Shown: one piece after another, positions 21,773-34,200 of the stretch
Numbering within the stretch: position 1 is the stretch's first letter
How the letters are laid out: the number at the start of each line of letters is the position of its first letter
Assembly (NCBI GenBank): GCA_037447655.1
Contig: JBBHKE010003448.1
Coordinates: 80,216 to 144,215 of the forward strand
Direction: 5' to 3'
Source: Zygnema cylindricum
Taxonomy: Eukaryota; Streptophyta; Zygnematophyceae; Zygnematales; Zygnemataceae
DNA: 64,000 nucleotides
Notes under the pieces: generated by a model
Databases searched by the model: none
Told to the model about the DNA's origin: nothing
The model's input: only the letters and a program-made list of their open reading frames with translations
Position numbers and translations under genes: made by a program

Positions 21773-22562
21773 TTAGGGTAACCTTCCATCAGGCGAAAAG
21801 TGGGGTTGTTTACTGGAGAAAGTACAGTTCCGTACTAGGCCATACTTTTTTTTTTTTTTTTTTACAAAAGATGTTTACTAAAAATTCGTTGAGATTCTCC
21901 AGACTTCTTGGAGAAACCTACCACCGTCCGATTTTCAATTTTCGACGCAAACGCTTCTTGTTTCCAGTACGTAGGTAGTCTCCTCCAACTGTCCTTGGGA
22001 GGAGAGTTTGTGATTACTTGACGCGTGTTTTGGTCCACTTGTAAAGTCAGAGTCGATCCACGAGCAATAAACTTACATGTGGCAAATGGAGTGTACCCTG
22101 TGACATAAATGCCAGCCTGTTCGACGACAAAAAAATCTTGGTTGTATGTTCGACGACAAAAAAAACTTGGTTGTAAGACTTCCTGTGACGTCTCCTTCAT
22201 AAATGTGCGATACAGCGATTCACGTACAAATGGTACATCCTTGGACATTTGTACAAGCTTTAATTTTGCAATGGTTTTCGTGGCCGTTGATACCACAACA
22301 ACCGTAAGAACGTTCAGATTGTACATTAGTGTGACGCTACTAGATATTTTAATCGGCGTCCGCCCGTGCACATACGCAGCTGCGATTTTGTCCTTTTGGA
22401 AATGATGATTATTCCCGGGCGGCTCAACAGGTCCTACGTGGTACCAATCGCAATCTAACACCTCATTCACTGGCACGACCTGATGGAAGGGTGTTACAAA
22501 TATTACTGCCAGTAAACGTGTTCGTACGATTACTGGGAACGCCTGATGGAAGGTTACCCTAA
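21773..22562. mobile_element. TTAGGG-ended TIR element, 790 bp, with a long minus-strand open frame
   Basis: The terminal repeats are TTAGGGTAACCTTCCATCAG (left) and its exact inverse at the right end. Inside, a minus-strand frame is open for about 200 codons (22476-21862) but has no ATG near its 5' end, and its product is not recognised. A 30-bp direct duplication (tgttcgacgacaaaaaaa) lies at 22118-22175. It interrupts a block that also occurs, inverted, at about 43265-43345. Confidence 0.75.
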
Positions 22563-22880
22563 GTCAAATGTCGGTGTGTGCTCTCACAGTGGAGTTACCT
22601 GCGCGCAACCATTTTATTTATATGAGGTTGCTGCAGTTTTGTTACAGTAAATCTGCACTGACTGTGTGATTTTTTTTTTTTTTTATGACGGTCGACGTTC
22701 GCAAGCGCGGCACTTTTTTAACCGCCGTCACAATATTTCGCCAGTCAAATTTGTTCGACGGGTTGACAGTCAAATCTGAACTTAAAGGTACGTAGCCTGT
22801 ACGAAATTGTACTTCAAATGTACAATTTCTGACAACTACCTGCGCGCAGCAAATATCGTCTCTGTGATTTGCAATTCCCA
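22563..22880. mobile_element. Single arm of the fold-back element
   Basis: This 318-bp stretch matches the inner and outer parts of the right arm of the fold-back element at 42526-42984 (shared tacctgcgcgcaaccatttt, atgacggtcgacgttcgcaa, ending gcaattccc). The opposite arm is missing here, so it is a solo arm or truncated copy. Confidence 0.8.
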
Positions 22881-23003
22881 AATTATATTATTTGAAATAT
22901 TATTAGATACGACAAGATTGACAAACGGCACTCCGGTACAACCGTACAAGCCTACAATGGATGTTTGTCCGCTGTTATATTCGTACCTGGAACCAGGTGA
23001 ATG

Positions 23004-24464
23004 TAAGGGTGCGTCTCTGTGTGCCAAAGTAAGGGTTTTTTTCTGTTGTTTTTCTGTGAAACTTAGAGCCGTACCGCGTAAGTTTCAACCGTACAAAAAA
23101 ATAGAAAAAAAGAGAAGTACATTTTGCGTCATCATCGAATATAAAATGTACTACATGTTGTCGTCTTGTGCTCTTCGACCCACGACCAAGCCAAAATACG
23201 TCATCTTCAAACTTTTCTTTAAAATACAGGGCCGATGTGTTTTAAAACAAAGTGTTTTTCAGAAACAAATAGGACCACGTATTCGCACGTGGAAAACTTT
23301 TTACAAAAATGTCAAACGAATTCAAGCGACGGCAAAAGGTACATTATTCGTTATGTTTTGTCCGTTTCCGTCCATCAAAGTACACAATTTGTTGTGTTTT
23401 GTCGCGTTTCGTTTGGTACTTATTTTTCCTTCACAGAGTCTGAAAATTCCGATGCCATTTGACGAAATCGTGAGAAATCTCTAAGGGCGCCCCAGCAAGT
23501 CGCACACGCCGCCTCTCTCACGCTGCCTCGCATTCTCGCGAAGTCCTAAGAGCGTTGTTCCATTAGGCGGTCTTTGTAAACATCAAAAAATTGTTTACTG
23601 AAGCGACCGTTCCATTATGTCGGGTCAGTAACCGACATTTTTTTTGTGTGGCACACTTTGATTTGGCCACGTAATGTAAGAATACGATTCTGGTAATCTT
23701 TAGAGAATCTCTGACAGCAAATTGTGACCACAATTTGTACCAGCGAAGGTAAAAAGTGACTCGTACGACGTATTTAATAAAATCTGTACAGGCGGACGAA
23801 ACTTAAGATGTGTAAAAGCGTATGAAAATGTCAGAGAGGTTCGTGGATGGCAACAGAAGCGTGAAACAATATCCTCCGTCAAAGATTTTCTTACGGCTTC
23901 CGGTGGCCTCGTATCCTCCCTGGCGGAAGGCACATGTCATATGCGACGTGTACCCACCTGGTCGCGCGGTCGTCATGGATATTTGTGCACTTTTCCACGA
24001 GGCCCGATGTTATTCGTTCAGGTGTTGAGAATTGACCTACTCCGGGGTCACTTGTTGCGAACTGAAAGTGTCAGAGGATGGCGTATCCGATTATGCATCC
24101 GACGGTCCACGTTTATGCCTATAAACGTGGAGGATGAAATTCTTCATTCAGTAGCCTTGTTTTTCTGACAACTTTTTTTTTTTGGTACGGCACTGTACGA
24201 AGCAGTACGGCTTTCAGTAAACCATGACATTTTTTCCCTAATGGAACCTCACTCTAAGGGCAATTTTTTACAATTTGGTGCGTCATCACAAATTGTACAC
24301 TGTCGACAGCCGTCACTGGCATTGTCGACGTATACAATCGTCACGCCCTTAAGTGACAACTTCGTTTGGTACACATAGGGACACCCGAAATCTGGGTTCG
24401 CCGGATCTGCTCTAAAAAACAAATAAAATTCTCTAAGTTTGAAGTACATAGAGATGCACCCTAA
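23004..24464. mobile_element. TTAGGG-ended TIR element, ~1.46 kb, composite
   Basis: The left end taagggtgcgtctctgtgt and the right end acatagagatgcaccctaa are inverted with two mismatches. Internal blocks are shared with 12891-13805 and 40767-41550. The part near 23870-24250 is shared with 44470-44850, suggesting a nested insertion. No transposase is seen. Confidence 0.7.
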
Positions 24465-25541
24465 TAATTTAACAGTGTATCGGCAGCCACTTGCCGATAA
24501 CCGATATGTACCTTTTTTTGAGCTACTGATAACCGATATACTGCATCGATATATCGGTACCGGTATCATCGCTATGGATTACCAGTATATCGCGATGGAT
24601 TACCGATAATTATCGGGCCGATAACAATCGGCGAAAGCTCCGTACTCTGGTACTGAATGGATTACTAAAAAAAATCAGAAGCCCACCCCCCTCCGTCGCG
24701 GCATCGTCGTACTCATTTTGTACCTTTTTCCATACCATAAATTCTGTACTATTTGTACAGGTCAGCCCCCCAACCGATAGTTATTGGCGATAAGTTTTTG
24801 TTGGTTCCGGAGCGATTTATCGGGACCCTCACCGTTCAATAACCGATAACTATTGGTATCGGTTTTATCGCGATACGTTTTTACCCAGTACACAATACTA
24901 GAATTGAACATATTAAAGCAAAATTTGTAATGCTAATTCGGCATTTGTCTGGAAAGTAGTGTTTCTAGCATTATGTTTCTGCCAAAGAATGTCGAGGTTG
25001 AAGTAGCTTCATAAATACCAGGTAGTGATAGACAGTGTTGCAATTGGATCGTGTCATCTGACATGATCGTAGCTTTTCACACATGCAAAGAGAATCACCG
25101 TTACGACATTCTTACTTTTTTGTTGTGTACTAACACGCATTCCTTTTCGCAGACAACCCCTGATTAACCTCTGGTTTGCATGCAAACAGATTACCCCTAA
25201 AAGAGACATGTCCCACTCATGAGCAAATGTCTCGTCACTTGCTATGTTACTTAATTGCTGAAATTGGAGAATATTTGCTGAAATGACTATTGCATCCTCA
25301 CACAAGCCCTTTTATTTTCACTCTTCAGTATTAAAAGGAATCTGCGAGAAGAACATTGTTACAATGTCAGCATAGTTCAAAACAGCTTTAATAATATCGT
25401 CTGAATGTGGCATCAAATTTGAGTTTCATGAACCAGGAAGGACAGAAATGATTTCCCACAGAACGAGCAGCAAGTGTTCAACATCATGCAACAGTGAAAC
25501 GGTTAACTTAATGCACCAACTCGTATTCCAGAGAATGGCAT

Positions 25542-25750
25542 TATACCGTGAATCTTTATTAATGTAGAGAAAATACAACAGTTGGATTTATGTTCTAATT
25601 CAGTTCCAAATGGCGTGACTATTTTTTAACCGTTTAAAGAAGCAACGTTAAGAAAAACACAAGTAGTATAGCAAAACTATTTTAAGTTCAAGAGCTAGAT
25701 TTAGGGGCATTAATATAGTAAACTTAACTCTAATAATGATACATGGTGTA
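25542..25750. mobile_element. Degenerate TA-MITE, family 1
   Basis: The ends tataccgtgaatctttatta and, inverted, taatgatacatggtgta are recognisable; the interior is poorly conserved. Confidence 0.5.
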
Positions 25751-26190
25751 CTAGACATTGGGTCTTTGCCACAAGCAAAAAATCCATGCCATTTTGAACC
25801 GCGCACAGCTTCTATAAAAAGGGAAAAGGTACTTTTTTCTTTATACCAACAGGCTAACTTTGCAGCTACTGGTTCCTGTATGTCAAGTTTCAGACGCAAA
25901 TTTAAAACCTTCTTTTCTCTTTTCGCGATTTCAACATGCAATACGTTACATGAATCCTCGCACAACTTCCGAACTAAATGAGCTAAATGACAAAAATTGA
26001 AGTATCAGTTACATGACAAAAACGCAAGTCACTGAAAATTTACTTGCAATACAGCCTACTAAGTAGGTTAAGTGAAATGGCTTCTGTCGAACAGTACAAA
26101 GTACTAATTCCTCCGCGGGCACAAGCCTTCTCTTTACCTGCAGTTCAATGAAAATTCCGTAAATTCCTTCCTATCAGTACAAGATATACT

Positions 26191-26493
26191 ATGTCTGAAA
26201 GAACTGGCTACAGCATTCATCCATGGCAAAAACCAACTCTAACTTTTGTGCAACGAACTTTGCAAAATTTACCCGTCAAGAAAAGCAGTTTGAACAAACA
26301 AATTAAGGAGTCAAGGGCAATGAGGGCAAAGAAACCAAAGTTGGAGAGTGGCTTTGCTGCACTTGGTTTTGCATTTACATTCTTTGTCGTTTTTATTTTG
26401 ACTTTCACTTTGGGATTGTTTAATACTATTTTCAGAAACTTAAAAGGCCAGCTTTCATTAGTATTGGCACAGAATTTGAATCAACAAAATTAG
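26191..26493 (+). CDS. Small ORF with one predicted membrane segment, doubtful
   Basis: A 100-codon frame from ATG to stop. The first half is basic (KKSSLNKQIKESRAMRAKK), followed by an Ala/Phe/Leu-rich hydrophobic stretch near residues 55-80. This could encode a single-pass small membrane protein, but no homologue is recognised, codon evidence is weak and no splice context is seen. It may be chance. Confidence 0.2.
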   Translation: MSERTGYSIHPWQKPTLTFVQRTLQNLPVKKSSLNKQIKESRAMRAKKPKLESGFAALGFAFTFFVVFILTFTLGLFNTIFRNLKGQLSLVLAQNLNQQN

Positions 26494-26554
26494 TGTGGGT
26501 TTGGTGAAGTGTTGTTATTTATTCCATTTATCGTGCTAACACTATTTAGCTTAA

Positions 26555-26624
26555 AGAGAGAGAGAGAGAGGAGTGATGGAGAGAGGGAGAGTGCCGGGGG
26601 GGAGAGAGGGGGGGGGATGGAGGG

Positions 26625-26660
<36 letters not shown>
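26555..26660. repeat. (GA)n-rich purine tract
   Basis: About 105 bases of nearly pure G and A with two long (GA)n runs, ending about 90 bp before the left edge of unit B. Confidence 0.9.
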
Positions 26661-27431
26661 AAAAAAAAATAATAACAATTTATTTTACCTCTTACGCCAT
26701 ACTTGATATTGGGCACTGAACTGATTTCTCTTTGTGTTAAGACGCTCAAGCCATTGCAAGTATTATCATAACAAAGATTAGGTCACCCTGGGCAGCTACA
26801 TGTATTTGCAATTTTGAGCACATAGGAACTTTAGTGTCCTCGTCCACAGAAGGAACTACTTTTTTTTCAACAGCTTCTCGTAGTTCGTTTTAGAAAAAAA
26901 AAAAAAAAAAAAAACAGAAAACAGACTTATAAGCGAGTGATACTGTTTAAAAGCAGCGCATAGACAGAGAAGGGTAGACCACCAACTCTCTTTGTCTTCC
27001 ATCTTCTTGGCTATTATATGTTGAGCAATTGTTGTAAGCTGATGTCCATAACATGTCATCAAAAGTACTTTTAAATAGTACACTCCATTTTAACTCAGTC
27101 GCGCACAAACCACAACACAATTTACTTTTCCTCATTGCAGGGTTTAGCATGGCAAGACTAAAAGTATGTCCTGAATCGAAGTCCAAGCAGGTAAACCAGA
27201 ATCATTTTAACTACAGCGTAAACCGCTACCAGTGTTAAGAAATGTTAAGAAATAATAAGTATGAGGCAGTTTTAGCATGAATAACTATATTTCCAGTCCA
27301 AATGACATCGCCGACTGTGAAATAAGTGTTACTAACACGAATGTCAATTCACAGTGTAACAAATGTATATGATTGCGCAATTATTATACATGCCAGTTTC
27401 AACTCAAAAACTGGGAAAATGATGTAACAAT

Positions 27432-27615
27432 TTGTGTTGGGTATCGGGTAAATTCATATCGCGATAATTTCGATATTCGATATATCGAATATCGATCGAG
27501 CAGAATTCTTGATATATCGTACCAGGACCAACATAAATTATCACGATATATATTGCAAACAATGGGTGTCCGTACAGGTATATATGGAAAATTGTACGGA
27601 AAAACGTACGGACCG

Positions 27616-27651
<36 letters not shown>

Positions 27652-27828
27652 CGCCCACGGGGGAGGGGGGAGGGGGGGGGGGGGGCTTTTTGAAAAAAAA
27701 AATGGAATTATCGCATAATTATCTGGATATTTTGCTTCTCGGTACATAGATGCGATATGTCGATTATCCGGTACCTAAAATTCGATATATACTGAATATC
27801 GGCAATAGGTCCTCGATACCCAGCACTA
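27432..27828. mobile_element. hAT-like MITE, 397 bp, with 8-bp target duplication
   Basis: The ends are TTGTGTTGGGTATCG (left) and CGATACCCAGCACTA (right). They are flanked by a perfect 8-bp direct repeat GTAACAAT (27424-27431 and 27829-27836), as expected for the hAT superfamily. Unit A has a single near-copy of this site (gtacaatt near 15804) without the element. Inside are many palindromic ATCGATAT motifs and a ~30-base C run followed by G runs (27617-27686). No transposase. Confidence 0.92.
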
Positions 27829-28251
27829 GTAACAATTATCAAACACACAGCTTGACATGGGACTTGAACCAACTTTCCATCAAATATTACTTGTGCAAAA
27901 TACAGCTCCAAAGGAGCAATAAATCATTTGGTCCTCCCACATTTTGGTTTCAATTAATATACAAAACGCCGAAGCGTCGTCAACATTATAAAAGTAGGTT
28001 CGTGAAAGCCCAAAAATGTGACTGTAATCTTCTTACCCATAGGAGCTAGCCAAGTGCCTAGAAATATAATTATATCCTAACATAACTCTCATATAGTATA
28101 AATCTACCGTTCTCAGCTAACAACAATTCGTATTGATAGTTGAAAACTATATAAAAAAACAAATCCTGAACTGGTAATCAATGAATACAAAACTGTAGAA
28201 ACGTAGCTGTACAGGACTGAACCATGATGAAGTATAGAATCAAAACATAAC

Positions 28252-31200
28252 TCAAAACATATATCGGTCGGCCGAAATAAACGGCTTGATGATGGATAGA
28301 GTATACACTGTTGTGCTCGATACTGCCCTCCAACCAAGGCCGAAATAAAGGTGAATTAGGGCTAAGGGAATCCTCATCGTCATTCCAAAAAGTCCTCGTG
28401 ATCCATTAAGAACATTTAATGCAGCCTTAAGCTCCTCAATAATAGCCTCAACTCCAGCGTGAATAAAATCCTTGTTCGCACTACTACCCACATAAACCCT
28501 AATGCTGTTCCTGTTTTCACCAGCTTCATGAAACTCAAACCCACTCGACATCTGTGCATCTTCCTCAGCCTCGCACCTTCCGGAAGGTTCCTCCACGGGA
28601 CCACCTTCACTGTCGAGAGAGGTACGAGCTTGGGCAGTATGACTAACTGGCTGGTCGGAGACAGGGGACTGAATAGAGCCTAGAGAGGGAAATGTTGAAA
28701 CTAAATCTGCCAGTGTATATTCATTACTGGATGGAGAGCCATGACTGAGAGAGACAGAGTCGCATCCATCAGCTTTCATGCTTGTCGAGTCTCCTTGTGG
28801 ATCTATTTCCAGTCGATCGATCAGCTGCTGTTTCTCCTTCCTTTTGATACTGTCACTATGTCCTGTCCTAGTAATTACTGAGCGAGGTACAGTACCGCCA
28901 GTGAATTGCTCCTCTTTGGACAGTCGGTCTTGAACCCATTTCAAGAGATGTGAAGGGACCTGACTTATCAAGGGATCTGAAACAGCATCTTGGGCAGCAA
29001 GAAGCTTTAGGACAAGTTTCTGTAACCGATGTTCTCGGGCCAAAATAGGGTCAAGAGCTGCATTTAGTTTGCCTTTCAAATCTCCATGTAAGGCATCCAC
29101 AAGAGCGTCTTCACTTTCTTGGAGGGTAGTAAGAGCTGCTTGCAATTCCAAGGATAGAGATCTTAGTTGAACTTTAAGCGCGACCTTTTCACTTTCGAGA
29201 CTGCAAATTTTATCGTTCAGCTGGAGCTCCCTGATATTGGCTGAATTCAGTGCATCATTCATTTCTTCAGCTTTTGTGGCCACATTCTCGATTTCACTGT
29301 AAATCAAATCAAGTAAAAAGCCCAAGAAACAAAAAAGATGAGAAAAGAGGAGGCCAATGATGCCCGACTGAGACGTGGAAAGAAGTGGTACAAGATCAGG
29401 ATAAAGGCAAGCTTAGTGAACACCTGCTGGTCAGGGCTTTGGCAGTATAAAAAAACAATCTTTCTGATATTCAGAACTGCCATATTTCATGAGCACAAAT
29501 TACGGGGAGTTTATCACAGAGGAGGAAGCGTCATTAGAAGCCGCTTAGTGAATACTGCATATGAACCACTACGGATCAGAAACTGCTGGACAACCAAACA
29601 CATAGCCACAACAGCTAAATGTGAACAAAAATGGAACAGCGTGACACAGGAATCACAATCAGCTTAACAGCCTGAAAGGCATCTCAGGTCAAACGAAAAA
29701 TTTACAAGACTTCGGTCTCTTTCAAAAATTCTGGAGTTCACAATGTCTAGGTTAGGTATTGCGTTGCTGAAACTCTGAGACCTCCATTGGCCCTCAGAGT
29801 ATGCAGATCCAAAAGAAGCTAATCTAGATAGTGCCGACTCCAAGTTAATATAAACCCAAGTGACTGACCCCTTGACAGTCAGAACCCCAATATAGATTCA
29901 CCCCTGTTAAATAACACTTTTTGTGTGCTCAGTTCCACCACAGAATGCAAAGTTAGAATATGAGATTTGGACACATTCACCCACTTTGACTTTCCCTTAG
30001 AAATGCAGCCACCCTGGTAGACAAAAACTCTGACCGACTACACCCCTGTGTAGCCTGGACTCCCCTGAGTCCGCAGCAAAAAGAATCACTGAAAATGGTC
30101 AAGTAAATTGATAGTTATGGCTGGCCAAAGTTTGCCATTTATACAAGGTGCTCTCTGGGAGAGGCAGCTACTTACCCAGAATTTTCTAAGTCCTATCCCC
30201 CCCTCTAAAACTCTATCTACTGAAGTACGGCACCAATTAAAATACTGTGTCGTACATAAAAGTACAGGTGCCGGTGTACTTTATGTACGGCCATCGTACG
30301 ACATGGCAAAAATGTTGACACATGTCATATCGGGATTCGTTTCCGTAATCTCCGGAGTTGCCGCAATCCAATGTGGTTTTGCCACGTGTCATTCGATGTG
30401 GCGGTGATCGCAAACCGCCAAAATCCTATTCCGCGATCTCGGCATCTTTCGCGGCCGTCCGATCAAATCCGGATTTCAATCGTAGCCGTCATAAATACTT
30501 GCGCGGTATTCTTTTTGATGTTTAACAAAATGCGCGGTATTTATTTCGTAACCGTATCCTACTTCGTACTTTATATAACTGTATCTATGCACTACGTATA
30601 CATTTATAGTTAAATGATAAAGTCTACGTGAAACTAAATAAATACGTATCAAACCTAATATGTCCTAGTACTAACGCTAGACTAAACGGTAAAAGCTACC
30701 GGCTGTTACCGGTTGTCAGACGACAAGTTCCAGGATCAATTCTTGGAACCGTCAACTAACTTTTGGTAAGAGTACCTAACCTACCCCTTGTCTACTCTAG
30801 AGAGCTTAGGCAGCCATGGCTCTAGCTCCCTATCCAGCCTTCAGTGACTATAACAAGTGTGGGGGCTTGGAAGGGGAGTTAGAGGCAGACCGCCTCAGCT
30901 CTTTTTCTATCCTAATACAGACCTAGAAAATACTCGAATATCAACACTCCCCTTATTTTCTAGTCTATTTTTCTTTCCACAAACAAGTAAACAAACACCC
31001 CCCTCCTCTTTTTCCTTTTTCCTTTTCCTTTCATAAAACTTAAGTATTTAACACAGTGCATTAAATGAACTGAAATGATAATTATATCACATATTTTATT
31101 TAACATCCCATTTTTCTTAAATCCGAGCAATGATTTTATCCAACTCTTCCCTTTTCCATCTACACTAAATCCACTTTCCCTCTTGAAATTCAAACAACCA

Positions 31201-34200
31201 GCCTCATCCCCAACCTTCAACACATACCCGGATGATAACCCTTTTACAGGCACATCTTCACAAGAGACATCACACCAAGTAGTGATGTCAAATTCATCCA
31301 CCTCCAAATATTCCCAAAAACCACTAGTCCCCACTAAGTTCCTCATAAGATCTACATCTTTCGTAATCATATTTTTATCCATGATAATTACCCCATTTTC
31401 TGAACTTCCCTCACTGTCTCCCATGGAATTCTTTCCACTATCACTTTCTATTTTAATTCCCAATAAATATTTCTCCTCTCCCCTATCCTTTAAAACCCCC
31501 TCTAAAATTAATTCTCCCCTTTCCTCGGAATCCGTTGGAGTCTCCCTTTCCGACCAGTTTTCTGTTTCCAAAATATCTATGAAACTATCCTCAATATTTT
31601 GAACTTCTTCAAGTATCTCCTCTCTCTTTACTTCCCTTATACCTCCAAAAGCACACTGTTGCCTTCGTCCAATTTCTGTGTACTTTTCTATCTTCCCCAT
31701 TCTACCGATGTGAAGAAGCTCCAATTTTTCTTCATCCTCTTTCTCCTCTTCCTCTTCGTCCTCCTCATCCACATTCCAACTTCTAAGTTTTTCCAAACAA
31801 GGGCATTCCTCCATATAATGACCCGGTTCCCTACAAAAGAAGCAAACCCCTTTTTTCAAAGCTCCCGTGTCTCTTCTTCTCCCTCTTTTTCCACCAAAGT
31901 TCCGATAAGGTTTACTTTTGTCTTTCTTCCTCTCATCACGCTTCCGCCAATCACCACCAGCTGAAAAAGCATTGACCCTGTCCTTTCCCCTACGAAGCTC
32001 CAAAGTGCTTTCCCTCACAAGAATTATCCCCATGGTAAAGCTCCAAGTCCATGAGGAGCCATCCCTTGCCTGCATACGATAAATAATGCTTTCGTACTCA
32101 CTTGGGAGTTTCATAAGTAGTGTATTAATCTTACCCTCCTCAGATTCTACACATCCCGCACTAGCTAGCTCAACATATAACGCAGCAATATCATTGCAAA
32201 ACTCTATCATGCTACCCGCCTTTATAAACATAGGCATCTATTTCCTGTTTTACTAATTGCTGCCTCTGAATAGTCTCACTCTTATAAATCTGAATTAGTA
32301 CTTCCCATATCTCTGAAGACTTGGTTAGACTTAAAAGAGTGATAGCTATCGACTTACACACATATCTAAGTATGAGATGTTTTGCTATAGTGTTTTTGTA
32401 TTCCCATATTTTTCTGTCATTTTCTTCAGTTTTAATCCCTACATGTGGTACCATAGCTGAGAGCCTAGCTCCCCTCACCATAGGTGTCCCTTTTTCCTTC
32501 TCCCATATTTCCCCATCCACGGAAAGATTCTTCCCTTCACCTTCCGTTGCATCTGAGCTCCGGATGATATTCTGGGCAGCCTCAGATGAATCTCCATAGT
32601 AAGCTCCTCCAAAGCCAGGTGGCGGACATCTCACTTGTCCCGAAACAATTCCCCATAAGTGCTTCTCGAAAAGCAATCCCGCCATTGTAAACTCCCAATA
32701 AGTGAAGTCTGTTCCATCGAACATAGGCACCCTAGATGGTGGGCCCATAACCTGAAACTCTGAGACCTCCATTGGCCCTCAGAGTATGCAGATCCAAAAG
32801 AAGCTAATCTAGATAGTGCCGACTCCAAGTTAATATAAACCCAAGTGACTGACCCCTTGACAGTCAGAACCCCAATATAGATTCACCCCTGTTAAATAAC
32901 ACTTTTTGTGTGCTCAGTTCCACCACAGAATGCAAAGTTAGAATATGAGATTTGGACACATTCACCCACTTTGACTTTCCCTTATATATACAGCCACCCT
33001 GGCAGACAAAAACTCTGACCGACTACACCCCTGTGTAGCCTGGACTCCCCTGAGTCCGCAGCAAAAAGAATCACTGAAAATGGTCAAGTAAATTGATAGT
33101 TATGGCTGGCCAAAGTTTGCCATTTATACAGAGTGCTCTCTGGGAGAGGCAGCTACTTACCCAGAATTTTCTAAGTCCTATCCCCCCTCTAAAACTCTAT
33201 CTACTGAAGTACGGCACCAATTAAAATACTGTGTCGTACATAAAAGTACAGGTGCCGGTGTACTTTATGTACGGCCATCGTACGACATGGCAAAAATGTC
33301 GACACATGTCATATCGGGATTCGTTTCCGTAATCTCCGGAGTTGCCGCAATCCAATGTGGTTTTGCCACGTGTCATTCGATGTGGCGGTGATCGCAAACC
33401 GCCAAAATCCTATTCCGCGATCTCGGCATCTTTCGCGGCCGTCGGATCAAATCCGGATTTCAATCGTAACCGTCATAAATACTTGCGCGGTATTCTTTTT
33501 GATGTTTAACAAAATGCGCGGTATTTATTTCGTAACCGTATCGTACTTCGTACTTTATATAACTGTATCTATGCACTACGTATACATTTCTAGTTAAATG
33601 ATAAAGTCTACGTGAAACTAAATAAATACGTATCAAACCTAATATATCCTAGTACTAGCGCTAGACTAGACGGTTAAAGCTACCGACTGTTACCGGTTGC
33701 CAGACGACAGGTTCCAGGATCAATTCCTAGAACCGTCAGCTAACTTTTGGTAAGAGTACCTAACTTACCCCTTGTTTACTCTAGAGAGCTTAGGCAGCCA
33801 TGGCTCTAGCTCCCTATCCAGCCTTCAGTGACTACAACAAGTGTGGGGGCTTGGAAAGGGGAGTTAGAGGCAGACCGCCTCAGCTCTTTTTCTATCCTAA
33901 TACAGACCTAGAAAATACTCGAATATCAACAGTTGCCACAACAAATAACCGTCCTTCAGACCATTATCACTGACAACTCACTTGCCAGTTCAACTGCTGT
34001 TGTAGAAAACAAATTGGGAAACCTCCTAATCTTATCACTAAGAATAAAAGCCCAAAATTCCCCGAGACTACACTATATCATTGAAACATTCCGCATAAGA
34101 GTACTATCGCAGATTCTTCCATGCCACCGCACCTTCAGACCCAGTCTGAAATGTGTCCTGTAAACTTATTCCAAACAATGGTGAATGGACCATCCAAAAG

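Larger units (their letters stand above)
24465..26747. other. Spacer between the duplicated units, mostly repeat remnants
   Basis: 24470-24900 is rich in short inverted ATCGATA/TATCGGT motifs like the hAT-type elements nearby, but I could not match its ends. A worn MITE lies at 25542-25750 and a GA microsatellite at about 26555-26660. Only the small frame at 26191 is a possible gene. Confidence 0.45.
29768..33931 (-). mobile_element. Non-autonomous gag-only LTR retrotransposon, 4164 bp
   Basis: Two direct 1179-bp LTRs begin TG and end CA. They are flanked by the 5-bp target duplication GTTGC (29763-29767 and 33932-33936). Unit A has the single GTTGC site without the element, near 17773. The sense strand is minus, from the primer site at 32738-32752, the polypurine tract at 30947-30960 and the gag frame. 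The 1.8-kb interior holds only gag; there is no reverse transcriptase, integrase or RNase H, so it must borrow these. The gag shape suggests the Copia superfamily. By eye the LTRs differ at about two dozen positions plus two single-base indels, so insertion is fairly recent and later than the duplication. Confidence 0.95.

Noticed and set aside
22807-23484. A 225-codon plus-strand frame
   Set aside because: It crosses the boundary between a solo fold-back arm and a TTAGGG-ended element and has no recognised domain; chance opening is likely.
24480-24900. A further hAT-like element rich in ATCGATA motifs
   Set aside because: Candidate ends (cagtgtatcggc and cccagtacacaat) do not match each other well and no 8-bp duplication was found, so boundaries cannot be supported.
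29768-33931. Integrated virus
   Set aside because: Structure (LTRs, primer site, polypurine tract, gag with one zinc knuckle, no envelope or pol) fits a non-autonomous LTR retrotransposon; nothing virus-specific is seen.
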